Source: CAWFZT01 sp963820415
GTDB lineage: Bacteria; Chloroflexota; Anaerolineae; Anaerolineales; Anaerolineaceae
Direction of reading: 5' to 3'
Length of the DNA stretch: 64,000 bases
NCBI GenBank assembly: GCA_963820415.1
Contig: CAWFZT010000012.1
Location: forward strand, 248,001-312,000
The translations under genes and the position numbers were made by a program. Each line of letters begins with the position of its first letter. The first letter of the stretch is position 1. Positions 50,289 to 59,262 of the stretch are shown one piece after another. The notes beneath the pieces are model-generated. The model saw only the letters and a list, made by a program, of their open reading frames with translations. It was not told where the DNA came from and searched no databases.

Positions 50289-53200
50289 ATGACCTTCGCC
50301 CATCTGCACGTTCACACCGAGTATTCGCTGCTGGATGGTTTTTCGAACATCAAGAAGTTGGTGGCGCGCGTAAAAGAACTGGGCATGCCGGCGGTGGCTA
50401 TCACTGACCATGGCACGATGTACGGTGTGATCGACTTTTTTGACGCAGCGAATAATGCCGGCGTCAAACCGATCATCGGGCTGGAAGGATACATGGCGGC
50501 GCGCCGCATGCAGGACAAGGACGCCCGGCTGGACAAGACCTCTTCTCACCTGCTTTTATTAGCTGAAAACCAGATTGGTTATCAAAATCTGCTCAAGATC
50601 GCTTCGGCGGCGCAACTGGAGGGGTTTTATTATTATCCGCGCATCGACCACGAGTTCCTGGCCGAACACGCCGGAGGATTGATCTGCACTTCCGGCTGTA
50701 TGTCGGCGGAAATCCCGCGTATCATCCGTGACCAGGGGATCGAGGCTGCCCGTAATAAGATCGACTGGTATTACGACGTTTTTGGTAAAGACAATTTCTT
50801 CTTCGAGCTGCAGCAGCACAATGTCCCTGAATTGGGAACGATTAACCGGGGGCTGCTGGAGCTGGGACCGCATTACCAGGCGCGTTTCCTGGCGACCAAT
50901 GATACCCATTACATTGACCCGGACGATTGGCGTTTACAGGATATCATGCTGTCGATCCAGACCGGCTCGCTGTTGAGCGACCCCAACCGTATGCGCATGA
51001 CCGACCGCAGCTATTATCTGCGCACGCCGGAAGAAATGGCCAAACTGTTTGAGGAAGTCCCCGAAGCAATCAGCAATACCTTGCTGGTGGCTGAGCGCTG
51101 CAACGTCGATCTGAAGACCAAGGGATACCACCTGCCGCTCTTCGAAGTCCCCGAAGGTTTCACAACCGAGGCTTACCTGCGCAACCTGTGTGAAGAGGGT
51201 ATGCGGCGGTGTTACGGCGACCGGGTGGATAGTGACCTGAGCATCTGTCAACGCCTGGAATACGAGTTGTCTGTGATCCACGACATGGGCTTCGACGCCT
51301 ATTTCTTGATCGTGTGGGACCTGTGTCGTTACGCCAAAGAACAGGGAATCTGGTACAACGTGCGCGGTTCGGGGAATGGGTCGCTGGTGGCTCACACGCT
51401 GAATATTACGTCGATCGAGCCGATCGGCCTGGAGCTGATCTTTGAGCGCTTCCTGAACAAAGGCCGTATCGAAATGCCGGATATCGACCTGGATTTCCAG
51501 GATGACCGGCGCGCCAGGATGATGGAATACTGCGCCAGGCGTTACGGCGACGATAAGGTGGCGCAGATTATCACCTTTGGCACGCTAGGTGCACGCGCCG
51601 CTATCCGTGATGTGGGCCGGGTGATGGATGTAGTGTTGGCGGAGGTCGACCGGGTCAGCAAGCTTATCCCCAACATCCCGGGCAAGCCAGTGACGATTAA
51701 AGACGCTCTCGAACAGGTGCCTGACCTGAAAGAGTTATATAACTCTACCGACTATCTGAAGGAATTGATTGATACGGCTTGCAAGATGGAAGGCGTAGTA
51801 CGAAATGCCGGTACGCATGCTGCCGGGGTAATTATTACGGATAAACCATTGGTAGAATACGTACCGCTGCACCGGCCTACCAGCGGCTCGGAAGACTCTC
51901 CCATCAAGACCGTCGCTCAATTCGAAATGTCGGTAATCGCAAAGTTGGGCCTGCTCAAGGTCGATTTCCTGGGGTTGGTCACATTGACGGTCATGCAGCG
52001 CGCCTGCGATTTGATCGAAGCCCGGCATGGCATTCGTTATTCCCTGGATAACATCCCCACCGACGACCCCGAAATCTACCAGTTCTTGACCGCCGGGCAT
52101 ACCGCAGGAGTTTTCCAATTGGAAGGCACGGGCATGACGCGCTTCCTGGTACAGATGAAACCCAAGAACCTGGAAAACATTATCGCTATGGTGGCGTTAT
52201 ACCGTCCCGGTCCAATCGAGTTCATCCCTTCTTATATCAAGCGCATGCATGGCGAAGAGGCGGTAACCTTCCGGCATGCCTCTCTGAAACCCATCTTCAG
52301 CGATACGTTTGGCATTCCCATTTACCAGGAACAGATCATGTCGGCTGCCATGCGATTGGCGGGCTATTCGCCCTCGGAGGCTGATGACCTGCGCAGCGCA
52401 ATCTCCAAGAAGAAAGCTGAATTGATCGCGAAACACCGTGAGAAATTCATCAAGGGCACAAGTGAGCATGGCATGGCCCGAGAAATTGGGGAAGCGATCT
52501 TCACGGATTGGGAAAATTTTGCCCGTTACGGCTTTAATAAATCACACGCCGCCGATTATGGCGTGATTGCCGTTCAAACGGCTTTCTTGAAAACGAAATA
52601 CATGGTGGAGTTCATGACCGCCCTGCTCTCGGCTTCTAAGAATGAGGCTGAGAAGGTAGCTTTTTACGTGGTGGACTGCCACAGCATGGGGGTGGATGTG
52701 CTGGCGCCCAACGTAGATAACAGCGTGTGGGATTTCAACATCGAAGACCGGGTAGACAAACCGCCAGCGATCCGATTTGGGCTGGGGGCGATCAAGAACG
52801 TTGGCAATGGTCCGGTGGACCTGATCGTCAAAGCCCGCGCCGATGGGCCGTTCCGCGACCTGAACGATTTTGCCCACCGGGTGGATTTACGTACGGTCGG
52901 CAAGCGCTCGTTGGAATGCCTGATCCGGGTGGGGGCGATGGACCGTTTTGGCTCCCGCCGCGCCTTGTTGGAGGCGCTCGACCAGCTTATCTCGGTCAGC
53001 GCTTTGCACTTCCGCGCCGCCCAGACCGGGCAACTCAGCTTTTTTGGCTCAATCGAGGGGGTAGAAGAAGAGATCATCCTGCCGCAATCTACCGCAATCG
53101 ACCAGCGCGAGCAGCTCGAATGGGAGCGTGAACTGTTGGGGCTGTACGTCTCCGACCACCCCCTTACGCCCTACCTCCCGGCGCTGCAGAAGAAGATCAC

Positions 53201-54215
53201 GCACTGGTCGGCCCAGCTTGGGGAAACTGCTAATAAGGAAAAAGTGCTGGTCGCCGGTATGGTGACGCGCTTTCGCCGCATTCAGACCAAGAAAAAAGAC
53301 TGGATGGGCTTTGTTACGATCGAGGATATCCAGGGTAGTATTGAACTGGTGCTCTTCCCGCGCGCCTGGAAGGAATTCGGCAGCCTGATCGAACCAGATG
53401 TGGTGATCAGCGCCGAAGGCCGTATAGATGCAACCAACGGTGACCCGAAAGTGCTGGTCGATAAAATCAAGATAGAAACAGTCGAGTCAGCCCCCGTTGA
53501 GGCGGCACAGCCTGCACAACCTGCCTGGTCTCCGAGTTTAGAGGATATGGAGGTCATCTATCAGGAAGAGCGACCGCAGGCCACCGACCTCCCTACGATT
53601 GCGCCTTCGCCGCATAAAGCCTCCGAAGCGGCGGATGATTGGGATGAGGGTGGGCCGCCGCCTCCTGAATTTCCGGACGATTGGTATTTATCCCAACCAC
53701 CTGAAATGAGTCTCGGGAGGCCAGGCTCGCTTGGCGAACTGCCCCTGACAGCGACAACTGACTTCCCCGCGCCAGTAAAAGATCCGCCGCGTTTTAATGA
53801 AATACCCGCATCTGCAGCAAGGCGTGAACCTGTTGTTCAGCCAGTGCCTTCCCCACAGATAGCTGGTCTACCACCTGAACCACAGGCGCCGGTATTTGTG
53901 CCGGTATCTTACATTGTCCCACCGGCGGCGATTGGGGCTTTAGCTCGAGAAAGTGACATGCCGCGCATGATCACGGTGGTACTACGCTCGTCAGGCAATA
54001 AAGAACGCGATGCGCGCCGCCTGAAAGTCGTTTTCGGGATGATGATCTCTTCGCCTGGAAAAGACCGTTTCTCATTGATGGTTTTCGAACAAAGCAGCCG
54101 TTATATCCTGGAATTCCCCAATGAGACCACAGGGATTTCTCCCGAGCTGGTACGGCGCCTGTCTGCTGTGGTTGGCGAAGATAACCTGCGCATTGAGCTT
54201 ATACGAATTCAATAG
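50289..54215 (+). CDS. dnaE: DNA polymerase III subunit alpha
   Basis: 1308 residues. Replicative polymerase. PHP domain first (HLHVHTEYSLLDGFSNIKKL, then DHGTMYGVIDFFDAA), which keeps the His residues of a metal-binding exonuclease-like site. Polymerase catalytic acids lie in MPDIDLDFQDDRR (about residues 395-406), with GARAAIRDVGRV and RNAGTHAAGVIITD further on. HhH and OB-fold (GFVTIEDIQGSIELVLFPRAW) domains follow. About residues 1066-1222 are a Pro-rich, low-complexity linker, then a final domain of about 85 residues (MITVVLRSSGNKERDARRL to IELIRIQ). The protein is longer than the E. coli enzyme by about 150 residues because of this insert. The stop abuts the lysS stop. Confidence 0.96.
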   Translation: MTFAHLHVHTEYSLLDGFSNIKKLVARVKELGMPAVAITDHGTMYGVIDFFDAANNAGVKPIIGLEGYMAARRMQDKDARLDKTSSHLLLLAENQIGYQNLLKIASAAQLEGFYYYPRIDHEFLAEHAGGLICTSGCMSAEIPRIIRDQGIEAARNKIDWYYDVFGKDNFFFELQQHNVPELGTINRGLLELGPHYQARFLATNDTHYIDPDDWRLQDIMLSIQTGSLLSDPNRMRMTDRSYYLRTPEEMAKLFEEVPEAISNTLLVAERCNVDLKTKGYHLPLFEVPEGFTTEAYLRNLCEEGMRRCYGDRVDSDLSICQRLEYELSVIHDMGFDAYFLIVWDLCRYAKEQGIWYNVRGSGNGSLVAHTLNITSIEPIGLELIFERFLNKGRIEMPDIDLDFQDDRRARMMEYCARRYGDDKVAQIITFGTLGARAAIRDVGRVMDVVLAEVDRVSKLIPNIPGKPVTIKDALEQVPDLKELYNSTDYLKELIDTACKMEGVVRNAGTHAAGVIITDKPLVEYVPLHRPTSGSEDSPIKTVAQFEMSVIAKLGLLKVDFLGLVTLTVMQRACDLIEARHGIRYSLDNIPTDDPEIYQFLTAGHTAGVFQLEGTGMTRFLVQMKPKNLENIIAMVALYRPGPIEFIPSYIKRMHGEEAVTFRHASLKPIFSDTFGIPIYQEQIMSAAMRLAGYSPSEADDLRSAISKKKAELIAKHREKFIKGTSEHGMAREIGEAIFTDWENFARYGFNKSHAADYGVIAVQTAFLKTKYMVEFMTALLSASKNEAEKVAFYVVDCHSMGVDVLAPNVDNSVWDFNIEDRVDKPPAIRFGLGAIKNVGNGPVDLIVKARADGPFRDLNDFAHRVDLRTVGKRSLECLIRVGAMDRFGSRRALLEALDQLISVSALHFRAAQTGQLSFFGSIEGVEEEIILPQSTAIDQREQLEWERELLGLYVSDHPLTPYLPALQKKITHWSAQLGETANKEKVLVAGMVTRFRRIQTKKKDWMGFVTIEDIQGSIELVLFPRAWKEFGSLIEPDVVISAEGRIDATNGDPKVLVDKIKIETVESAPVEAAQPAQPAWSPSLEDMEVIYQEERPQATDLPTIAPSPHKASEAADDWDEGGPPPPEFPDDWYLSQPPEMSLGRPGSLGELPLTATTDFPAPVKDPPRFNEIPASAARREPVVQPVPSPQIAGLPPEPQAPVFVPVSYIVPPAAIGALARESDMPRMITVVLRSSGNKERDARRLKVVFGMMISSPGKDRFSLMVFEQSSRYILEFPNETTGISPELVRRLSAVVGEDNLRIELIRIQ

Positions 54216-55730
54216 TTATTCTGCCTCGCGCAGGTGGGGGAAAAGCAGCACCTCACGGATCGAATGCTGGTCGGTCAGCAGCATCGTCAGGCGGTCCACG
54301 CCCATGCCAAACCCACCACAGGGCGGCATACCGTAAGACATGGCGCGCAGGTAATCCTCGTCCATCGGGTGACGCTCCTCGTCCTCGGCCTGGTATTCGC
54401 GGCCCATCTCCAGGAAGCGGGCTTCCTGATCGAGGGGGTCGTTCAGCTCGGTGAAGGCGTTGCATAATTCCATTCCGCCGACAAACCCTTCGAAACGTTC
54501 GACGGTGGTTGGGTCGCCCGGCTTGCTTTTGGCGAGCGGTGAAATATCTCTTGGGTAATCATACAGGAAGGTTGGTTGGATAAGGATCGGTTCGAGGAAA
54601 TCGCCGAGCAGGCCGTCGATCAGCTTGCCGCGCGCCGTGCCGGGTTTGGGGTTCATTCCGCGCCCCCGCATGGCTTCATGCAGGCTCTCGTCGGTCGGAT
54701 ACAGGGCCAGGTCGATCCCAGTTGTCTCCATCAGGGCAAGGCGCAGGTCGACGCGTTTCCAGGGCGGGTTCAGGTTGATCTCGTGACCGTTGTATGTAAT
54801 CAGACGCCTGCCGAGTACTTTATCGCAGACGAAGGCAAGCATCTCTTCGGTGAGCTGCATCACCTTCAAGTAATCGGCATAGGCCATGTAGAATTCGATC
54901 TGGGTGAATTCGGGGTTGTGCTTGTAGGATACCCCTTCGTTGCGGAAGTCGCGCCCGATCTCGTAAACCCGGTCGAGCATACCCACCAGCAGGCGTTTCA
55001 GGTAGAGTTCGAAGGATATGCGCAGGTACAGGTCCTGTTTGAGCTGGTTATGGTGGGTGACAAATGGTTTGGCAGCCGCTCCGCCGTAGATAGGTTGGAG
55101 GATGGGGGTTTCTACTTCCAGGAAATCGTGTTCGTCAAAGAACTGACGCACGGCTTTGACGATGGAAGCGCGCGTACGGAAGATCTGGCGCACTTCTGGG
55201 TTGACAGCCAGGTCAGCGTAGCGTTGGCGAAAGCGAGTTTCGGGGTCGCTTAGTGTGGCGTGGCGTACGATTTGCCCATCGACGACCTCATCCTTGGCCG
55301 CTGGCAGGGGAGTGATGGCTTTGGCGAGCATGCGAAAAGCAGCGACGCGCAGGGTGATCTCGCCGGTGCGTGTGCGGAATAATTCCCCATCGGCTTCGAT
55401 AAAATCGGCCAAATCGAATTCTTCGGTAAGCTGGCGCATGGTCTCTTCCCCCAGGTCATTGATACGGAAGAAGAGTTGGATGCGCCCGCTGCCATCTTCA
55501 ATGTGTGCGAAGATGATCTTGCCCATTGGGCGCATGGAGCGTAGCCGGCCGGCCAGGGTCACCTGCAGAGGTGTGGCGGCGGTGCCAGAGGATTCGACTT
55601 CGCTGAAAGCCTGAAGCGCAGCCTGGGTAGTGTGGGTAGGGTGGGCGCGGGTCGGATAAGGCTCTCGCCCGGTGCGGCGCAGGCTGAGGATTTTTTCAAG
55701 ACGGATTTTTTCGAGGTCGTTGTATTCCAT
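54216..55730 (-). CDS. lysS: Lysyl-tRNA synthetase, class II
   Basis: 504 residues, normal for the family. N-terminal OB-fold for anticodon binding (LAGRLRSMRPMGKIIFAHIE), then the class II core: motif 2 VYEIGRDFRNEGVSYKHNPE, and motif 3 GGFGMGVDRLTMLLTD. It charges tRNA-Lys with lysine. ATG 55730 is preceded by a GGAGG-like site (GGAGGGTAA). Downstream of greA on the same strand but separated by a strong terminator, so it likely has its own promoter or relies on readthrough. Confidence 0.96.
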   Translation of the reverse strand: MEYNDLEKIRLEKILSLRRTGREPYPTRAHPTHTTQAALQAFSEVESSGTAATPLQVTLAGRLRSMRPMGKIIFAHIEDGSGRIQLFFRINDLGEETMRQLTEEFDLADFIEADGELFRTRTGEITLRVAAFRMLAKAITPLPAAKDEVVDGQIVRHATLSDPETRFRQRYADLAVNPEVRQIFRTRASIVKAVRQFFDEHDFLEVETPILQPIYGGAAAKPFVTHHNQLKQDLYLRISFELYLKRLLVGMLDRVYEIGRDFRNEGVSYKHNPEFTQIEFYMAYADYLKVMQLTEEMLAFVCDKVLGRRLITYNGHEINLNPPWKRVDLRLALMETTGIDLALYPTDESLHEAMRGRGMNPKPGTARGKLIDGLLGDFLEPILIQPTFLYDYPRDISPLAKSKPGDPTTVERFEGFVGGMELCNAFTELNDPLDQEARFLEMGREYQAEDEERHPMDEDYLRAMSYGMPPCGGFGMGVDRLTMLLTDQHSIREVLLFPHLREAE

Positions 55731-55752
55731 TTACCCTCCGTTATAAATAAAA

Positions 55753-55782
55753 CGCCCCGCCCATAGTTTGCTGGGCGGGGCG
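55753..55782 (-). terminator. GC-rich intrinsic terminator between greA and lysS
   Basis: Perfect 11-bp stem CGCCCCGCCCA/TGGGCGGGGCG with an 8-base loop; on the minus strand it is followed by TTTTATTTATAA. It lies 16 bp downstream of the greA stop and ends transcription of greA. Confidence 0.9.
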
Positions 55783-55798
55783 CTAAATCTGCCCCGGA

Positions 55799-56266
55799 TT
55801 ATTCCAGCTTAAGGATTTGCACGACAAAAGATCCTGCCGGCGCTTCAACCTGTACTTTATCGCCGACTTTGTGGTTTAGCAGAGCTTTGCCGAGCGGTGA
55901 CTCGTTGGAAATACGCCAAAGGCCCGGATTGGCTTCGGCTGCGCCGACGATCGTGTACGTTTCCTGCGGACTGCCTTCTTCCTGGATGGTCACTTTAGCG
56001 CCAACCTGAACGGCTTCGGTCACGACGGGGATATTTTCATCGATCACCCGCGCTGTCGCCAGCAGGATTTCTAACTCTTTAATGCGCCCTTCGACGAAAG
56101 CCTGTTCATTTTTAGCGGCTTCGTATTCGGCGTTCTCAATCAGCTCGCCGCCCTCCATGGCTTCATGCAGGCGGTTGGCGATTTCCTGGCGCTTGTAGGT
56201 GCGCAGGTAATCTAATTCGTCTTGTAACTTCTTGTAACCTTCACGAGTCAGGAATGAGGTTGGCAT
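55799..56266 (-). CDS. greA: Transcription elongation factor GreA
   Basis: 155 residues, standard length. The N-terminal coiled coil includes FLTREGYKKLQDELDYLRT and the acidic tip GGELIENAEYEAAKNEQAF, where the conserved Glu/Asp residues reach into the RNA polymerase secondary channel and cause cleavage of backtracked RNA. The C-terminal FKBP-like domain ends with ESPLGKALLNHKVGDKVQV. A good promoter lies 150 bp upstream and a terminator just downstream, so it is monocistronic. The insertion sequence upstream stops exactly at the -35 element. Confidence 0.96.
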   Translation of the reverse strand: MPTSFLTREGYKKLQDELDYLRTYKRQEIANRLHEAMEGGELIENAEYEAAKNEQAFVEGRIKELEILLATARVIDENIPVVTEAVQVGAKVTIQEEGSPQETYTIVGAAEANPGLWRISNESPLGKALLNHKVGDKVQVEAPAGSFVVQILKLE

Positions 56267-56413
56267 TATGAAATCCTTGAGAAGAAAATCAGGTTGTCAA
56301 TGTCCGGCCCTGGTGTTGTGTTTTTAATTCTTAAAGAAACAAAAACCACTCCTTGAGGAGCGATTTCCATCATCTCACGTAATGGCCCTGGCAGGTTTTA
56401 TATTTACGTGCCT

Positions 56414-56442
56414 ATCATAACATAATTTTTTTCTGTTGACAA
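56414..56442 (-). promoter_or_regulatory. Sigma-70 type promoter of greA, bordering the insertion sequence
   Basis: On the minus strand TTGTCA (56437-56442), 17 bases, TATGAT (56414-56419). The 15-bp direct repeat of the insertion sequence starts at 56443, immediately beyond the -35. The leader would be about 140 nt and holds a small CGCTCC/GGAGTG hairpin. Confidence 0.75.
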
Positions 56443-56457
56443 GTTTAATGGTGGGAT
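56443..56457. repeat. 15-bp direct repeat (target duplication), left copy
   Basis: GTTTAATGGTGGGAT. The same 15 bases recur between the two insertion sequences and after the second one, as expected for a duplicated target site. Confidence 0.85.
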
Positions 56458-57852
56458 TGTTAAACCAAAGTAGAAATGTCCCCTTTCACCAAAGTTAAAA
56501 TGTCCCCTAGGAAAGGGACAAGAAAGTGGACAAACTATACACGATGAACGAGAAAGAAATCAAACGGTTAGGGATCATGACCCAACTTGAGAAGAAACAG
56601 GTTGGCCAACAGAAAGCTGCCGAACAATTAGGGATCAGTGTACGGCAGGTGAAACGGCTAAAGCGGGCCTATCAGGCAGATGGGGCAGCGGGATTGATCC
56701 ACAAAAGCCGGGGCAAACCGAGCCACAACCAGCTCGACCCGGAAATGAAGCAGAAGGCCCTGGAGCTCATTTTGGAACGATATCGGGATTTTGGGCCGAC
56801 CCTGGCCAGGGAGAAGTTAGTGGAAGTGCACGGATTGCGGATTTCGGATGAGCGAGTGCGCCAACTGATGTTGGCCGAAGGGATCTGGAAACCGAGGCGG
56901 AAACGTAAACTGCAGGTATTTCAAATGCGTCAGCGGCGAGCCTGTTTTGGCGAACTGGTGCAGATCGATGGCTCAGACTACAACTGGTTTGAAGAGCGGG
57001 GACCACGCTGCACGTTGTTGGTATTTGTGGATGATGCCACAGGAAAGCTGGTGGAATTGTGGTTTGTGGAGCATGAGAGCTTCTTTGGGTACTGTGAGGC
57101 TGCCAGGCACTATTTTGAGCGCTACGGCAAGCCAGGAGCGTTTTACAGCGATAAACATGGCATCTTTCACCTCAATACCCCCAAACTGACCCCTGGAGAC
57201 GGCCTGACAGACTTCGGCAGAGCCATGCAGGAACTGGGGGTTCAGATCATCTGTGCCAATACCCCTCAGGCCAAAGGCCGGGTCGAACGCACCAACCAGA
57301 CCCTGCAAGACCGCCTGACGAAGGAACTGAGACTGCTTGGCATCTCAACCCCCAAAGAAGCCAATCGTTGGCTGCCTGAGTTCATAGAGGAGTATAACCA
57401 GCGTTTTGCCACAACTCCCCGCAGCAACCTCAATGCTCATCGGCCCCTGACAACGACGGACAACCTCGACTGGATCTTGGTCCGGAAGACCCCCCGCATC
57501 CTTTCCAAGAACTTGACCCTCCAGTATCTCAAGACGATTTATCAAATCCAGGTGGACCGCCCTTCCTACGCCATGCGTAAAGCCCCGGTGACCGTTTTGG
57601 AGAACCCTCAAGGTGAGGTCACCATCTTGTACAAGAATAAATCCCTCCCGTTCAGCGTGTTTTATCAGCAACAAAAACAAGCCGAAGTGGTATCATCCAA
57701 ATCGATTGATCTTGCCCTGCGCAATGCTTCCTATGCCCATAAACCAGCCCACGATCATCCCTGGCGTCGACCCTGGAAAGACAAGAAGGTCCCCTCAGAT
57801 GGGGACATTCTTACTTTGTCAAAATAGGTGACATTTTAACTTTGGGCTAACA
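56458..57852 (+). mobile_element. ISNCY-type insertion sequence, copy 1 (1395 bp)
   Basis: Bounded by terminal inverted repeats: left TGTTAAACCAAAGTAGAAATG, right (reverse complement) TGTTAGCCCAAAGTTAAAATG. Each end carries two iterations of a CAAAGT-N2/3-AATGTC(C/A)CC motif, probably two transposase-binding sites. It is flanked by 15-bp direct repeats. Such long target duplications are known from the IS1202/ISTde1 part of what was called ISNCY. A single transposase gene fills it. Confidence 0.9.
56526..57827 (+). CDS. ISNCY-type DDE transposase, copy 1
   Basis: 433 residues. N-terminal helix-turn-helix (KKQVGQQKAAEQLGISVRQV, then KRLKRAYQADGAAGLIHKSR) is followed by an RNase H-like core with the presumed triad Asp148 (VQIDGSDYNWFE), Asp209 (FYSDKHGIFH) and Glu254 (KGRVERTNQTL), 44 residues apart for the last pair. 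The family moves DNA by cut-and-paste or copy-out. I start at GTG 56526 after AAAGGGAC; an ATG six codons later is the alternative. Nothing looks broken, so this copy should be active. Confidence 0.9.
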   Translation: MDKLYTMNEKEIKRLGIMTQLEKKQVGQQKAAEQLGISVRQVKRLKRAYQADGAAGLIHKSRGKPSHNQLDPEMKQKALELILERYRDFGPTLAREKLVEVHGLRISDERVRQLMLAEGIWKPRRKRKLQVFQMRQRRACFGELVQIDGSDYNWFEERGPRCTLLVFVDDATGKLVELWFVEHESFFGYCEAARHYFERYGKPGAFYSDKHGIFHLNTPKLTPGDGLTDFGRAMQELGVQIICANTPQAKGRVERTNQTLQDRLTKELRLLGISTPKEANRWLPEFIEEYNQRFATTPRSNLNAHRPLTTTDNLDWILVRKTPRILSKNLTLQYLKTIYQIQVDRPSYAMRKAPVTVLENPQGEVTILYKNKSLPFSVFYQQQKQAEVVSSKSIDLALRNASYAHKPAHDHPWRRPWKDKKVPSDGDILTLSK

Positions 57853-57867
57853 GTTTAATGGTGGGAT
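57853..57867. repeat. 15-bp direct repeat, middle copy
   Basis: Identical to the sequence at 56443-56457; it separates the two insertion sequences with nothing else between them. Confidence 0.85.
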
Positions 57868-59262
57868 TGTTAAACCAAAGTAGAAATGTCCCCTTTCACC
57901 AAAGTTAAAATGTCCCCTAGGAAAGGGACAAGAAAGTGGACAAACTATACACGATGAACGAGAAAGAAATCAAACGGTTAGGGATCATGACCCAACTTGA
58001 GAAGAAACAGGTTGGCCAACAGAAAGCTGCCGAACAATTAGGGATCAGTGTACGGCAGGTGAAACGGCTAAAGCGGGCCTATCAGGCAGATGGGGCAGCG
58101 GGATTGATCCACAAAAGCCGGGGCAAACCGAGCCACAACCAGCTCGACCCGGAAATGAAGCAGAAGGCCCTGGACCTCATTTTGGAACGATATCGGGATT
58201 TTGGGCCGACGCTGGCCAGGGAGAAGTTAGTGGAAGTGCACGGATTGCGGATTTCGGATGAGCGAGTGCGCCAACTGATGCTGGCCGAAGGGATCTGGAA
58301 ACCGAGGCGGAAACGTAAACTGCAGGTATTTCAAATGCGTCAGCGGCGAGCCTGTTTTGGCGAACTGGTGCAGATGGATGGCTCAGACTACCACTGGTTT
58401 GAAGAGCGGGGACCCCGCTGCACGTTGTTGGTATTTGTGGATGATGCCACAGGAAAGCTGGTGGAATTGTGGTTTGTGGAGCATGAGAGCTTCTTTGGGT
58501 ACTGTGAGGCTGCCAGGCACTATTTTGAGCGCTACGGCAAGCCAGGAGCGTTTTACAGCGATAAACATGGCATCTTTCACCTCAATACCCCCAAACTGAC
58601 CCCTGGAGACGGCCTGACAGACTTCGGCAGAGCCATGCAGGAACTGGGGGTTCAGATCATCTGTGCCAATACCCCTCAGGCCAAAGGCCGGGTCGAACGC
58701 ACCAACCAGACCCTGCCAGACCGCCTGACGAAGGAACTGAGACTGCTTGGCATCTCAACCCCCAAAGAAGCCAATCGTTGGCTGCCTGAGTTCATGGAGG
58801 AGTATAACCAGCGTTTTGCCACAACTCCCCGCAGCAACCTCAATGCTCATCGGCCCCTGACAACGACGGACAACCTCGACTGGATCTTGGTCCGGAAGAC
58901 CCCCCGCATCCTTTCCAAGAACTTGACCCTCCAGTATCTCAAGACGATTTATCAAATCCAGGTGGACCGCCCTTCCTACGCCATGCGTAAAGCCCCGGTG
59001 ACCGTTTTGGAGAACCCTCAAGGTGAGGTCACCATCTTGTACAAGAATAAATCCCTCCCGTTCAGCGTGTTTTATCAGCAACAAAAACAAGCCGAAGTGG
59101 TATCATCCAAATCGATTGATCTTGCCCTGCGCAATGCTTCCTATGCCCATAAACCAGCACCCGATCATCCCTGGCGTCGACCCTGGAAAGACAAGAAGGT
59201 CCCCTCAGATGGGGACATTCTTACTTTGTCAAAATAGGTGACATTTTAACTTTGGGCTAACA
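57868..59262 (+). mobile_element. ISNCY-type insertion sequence, copy 2 (1395 bp), tandem to copy 1
   Basis: Same length, orientation and ends as copy 1, with about ten base differences across 1395 bp, so more than 99 percent identical. Together the two copies form a head-to-tail dimer with direct repeats at the left, middle and right. Confidence 0.9.
57936..59237 (+). CDS. ISNCY-type DDE transposase, copy 2
   Basis: 433 residues, differing from copy 1 at about six positions: Glu to Asp in the KALxLIL stretch, Ile to Met just before the first catalytic Asp (QMDGSDYHWFE, also Asn to His), Gln to Pro seven residues after the catalytic Glu (ERTNQTLPD), Ile to Met in PEFMEEYN and His to Pro near the end. 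The triad itself is intact. The Pro may weaken the helix that carries the Glu, so copy 2 could be less active; this is inference. Confidence 0.9.
   Translation: MDKLYTMNEKEIKRLGIMTQLEKKQVGQQKAAEQLGISVRQVKRLKRAYQADGAAGLIHKSRGKPSHNQLDPEMKQKALDLILERYRDFGPTLAREKLVEVHGLRISDERVRQLMLAEGIWKPRRKRKLQVFQMRQRRACFGELVQMDGSDYHWFEERGPRCTLLVFVDDATGKLVELWFVEHESFFGYCEAARHYFERYGKPGAFYSDKHGIFHLNTPKLTPGDGLTDFGRAMQELGVQIICANTPQAKGRVERTNQTLPDRLTKELRLLGISTPKEANRWLPEFMEEYNQRFATTPRSNLNAHRPLTTTDNLDWILVRKTPRILSKNLTLQYLKTIYQIQVDRPSYAMRKAPVTVLENPQGEVTILYKNKSLPFSVFYQQQKQAEVVSSKSIDLALRNASYAHKPAPDHPWRRPWKDKKVPSDGDILTLSK

Noticed and set aside
56401..56442. Chromosomal dif site beside the insertion sequence
   Set aside because: Only one half (TTATGTTAT on the minus strand) resembles a Xer arm; the partner arm at the correct spacing does not match, and the word is part of the greA promoter.
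56458..59262. Composite transposon
   Set aside because: The two copies are directly adjacent with no cargo between them, and the middle 15-bp repeat shows each is a complete element.
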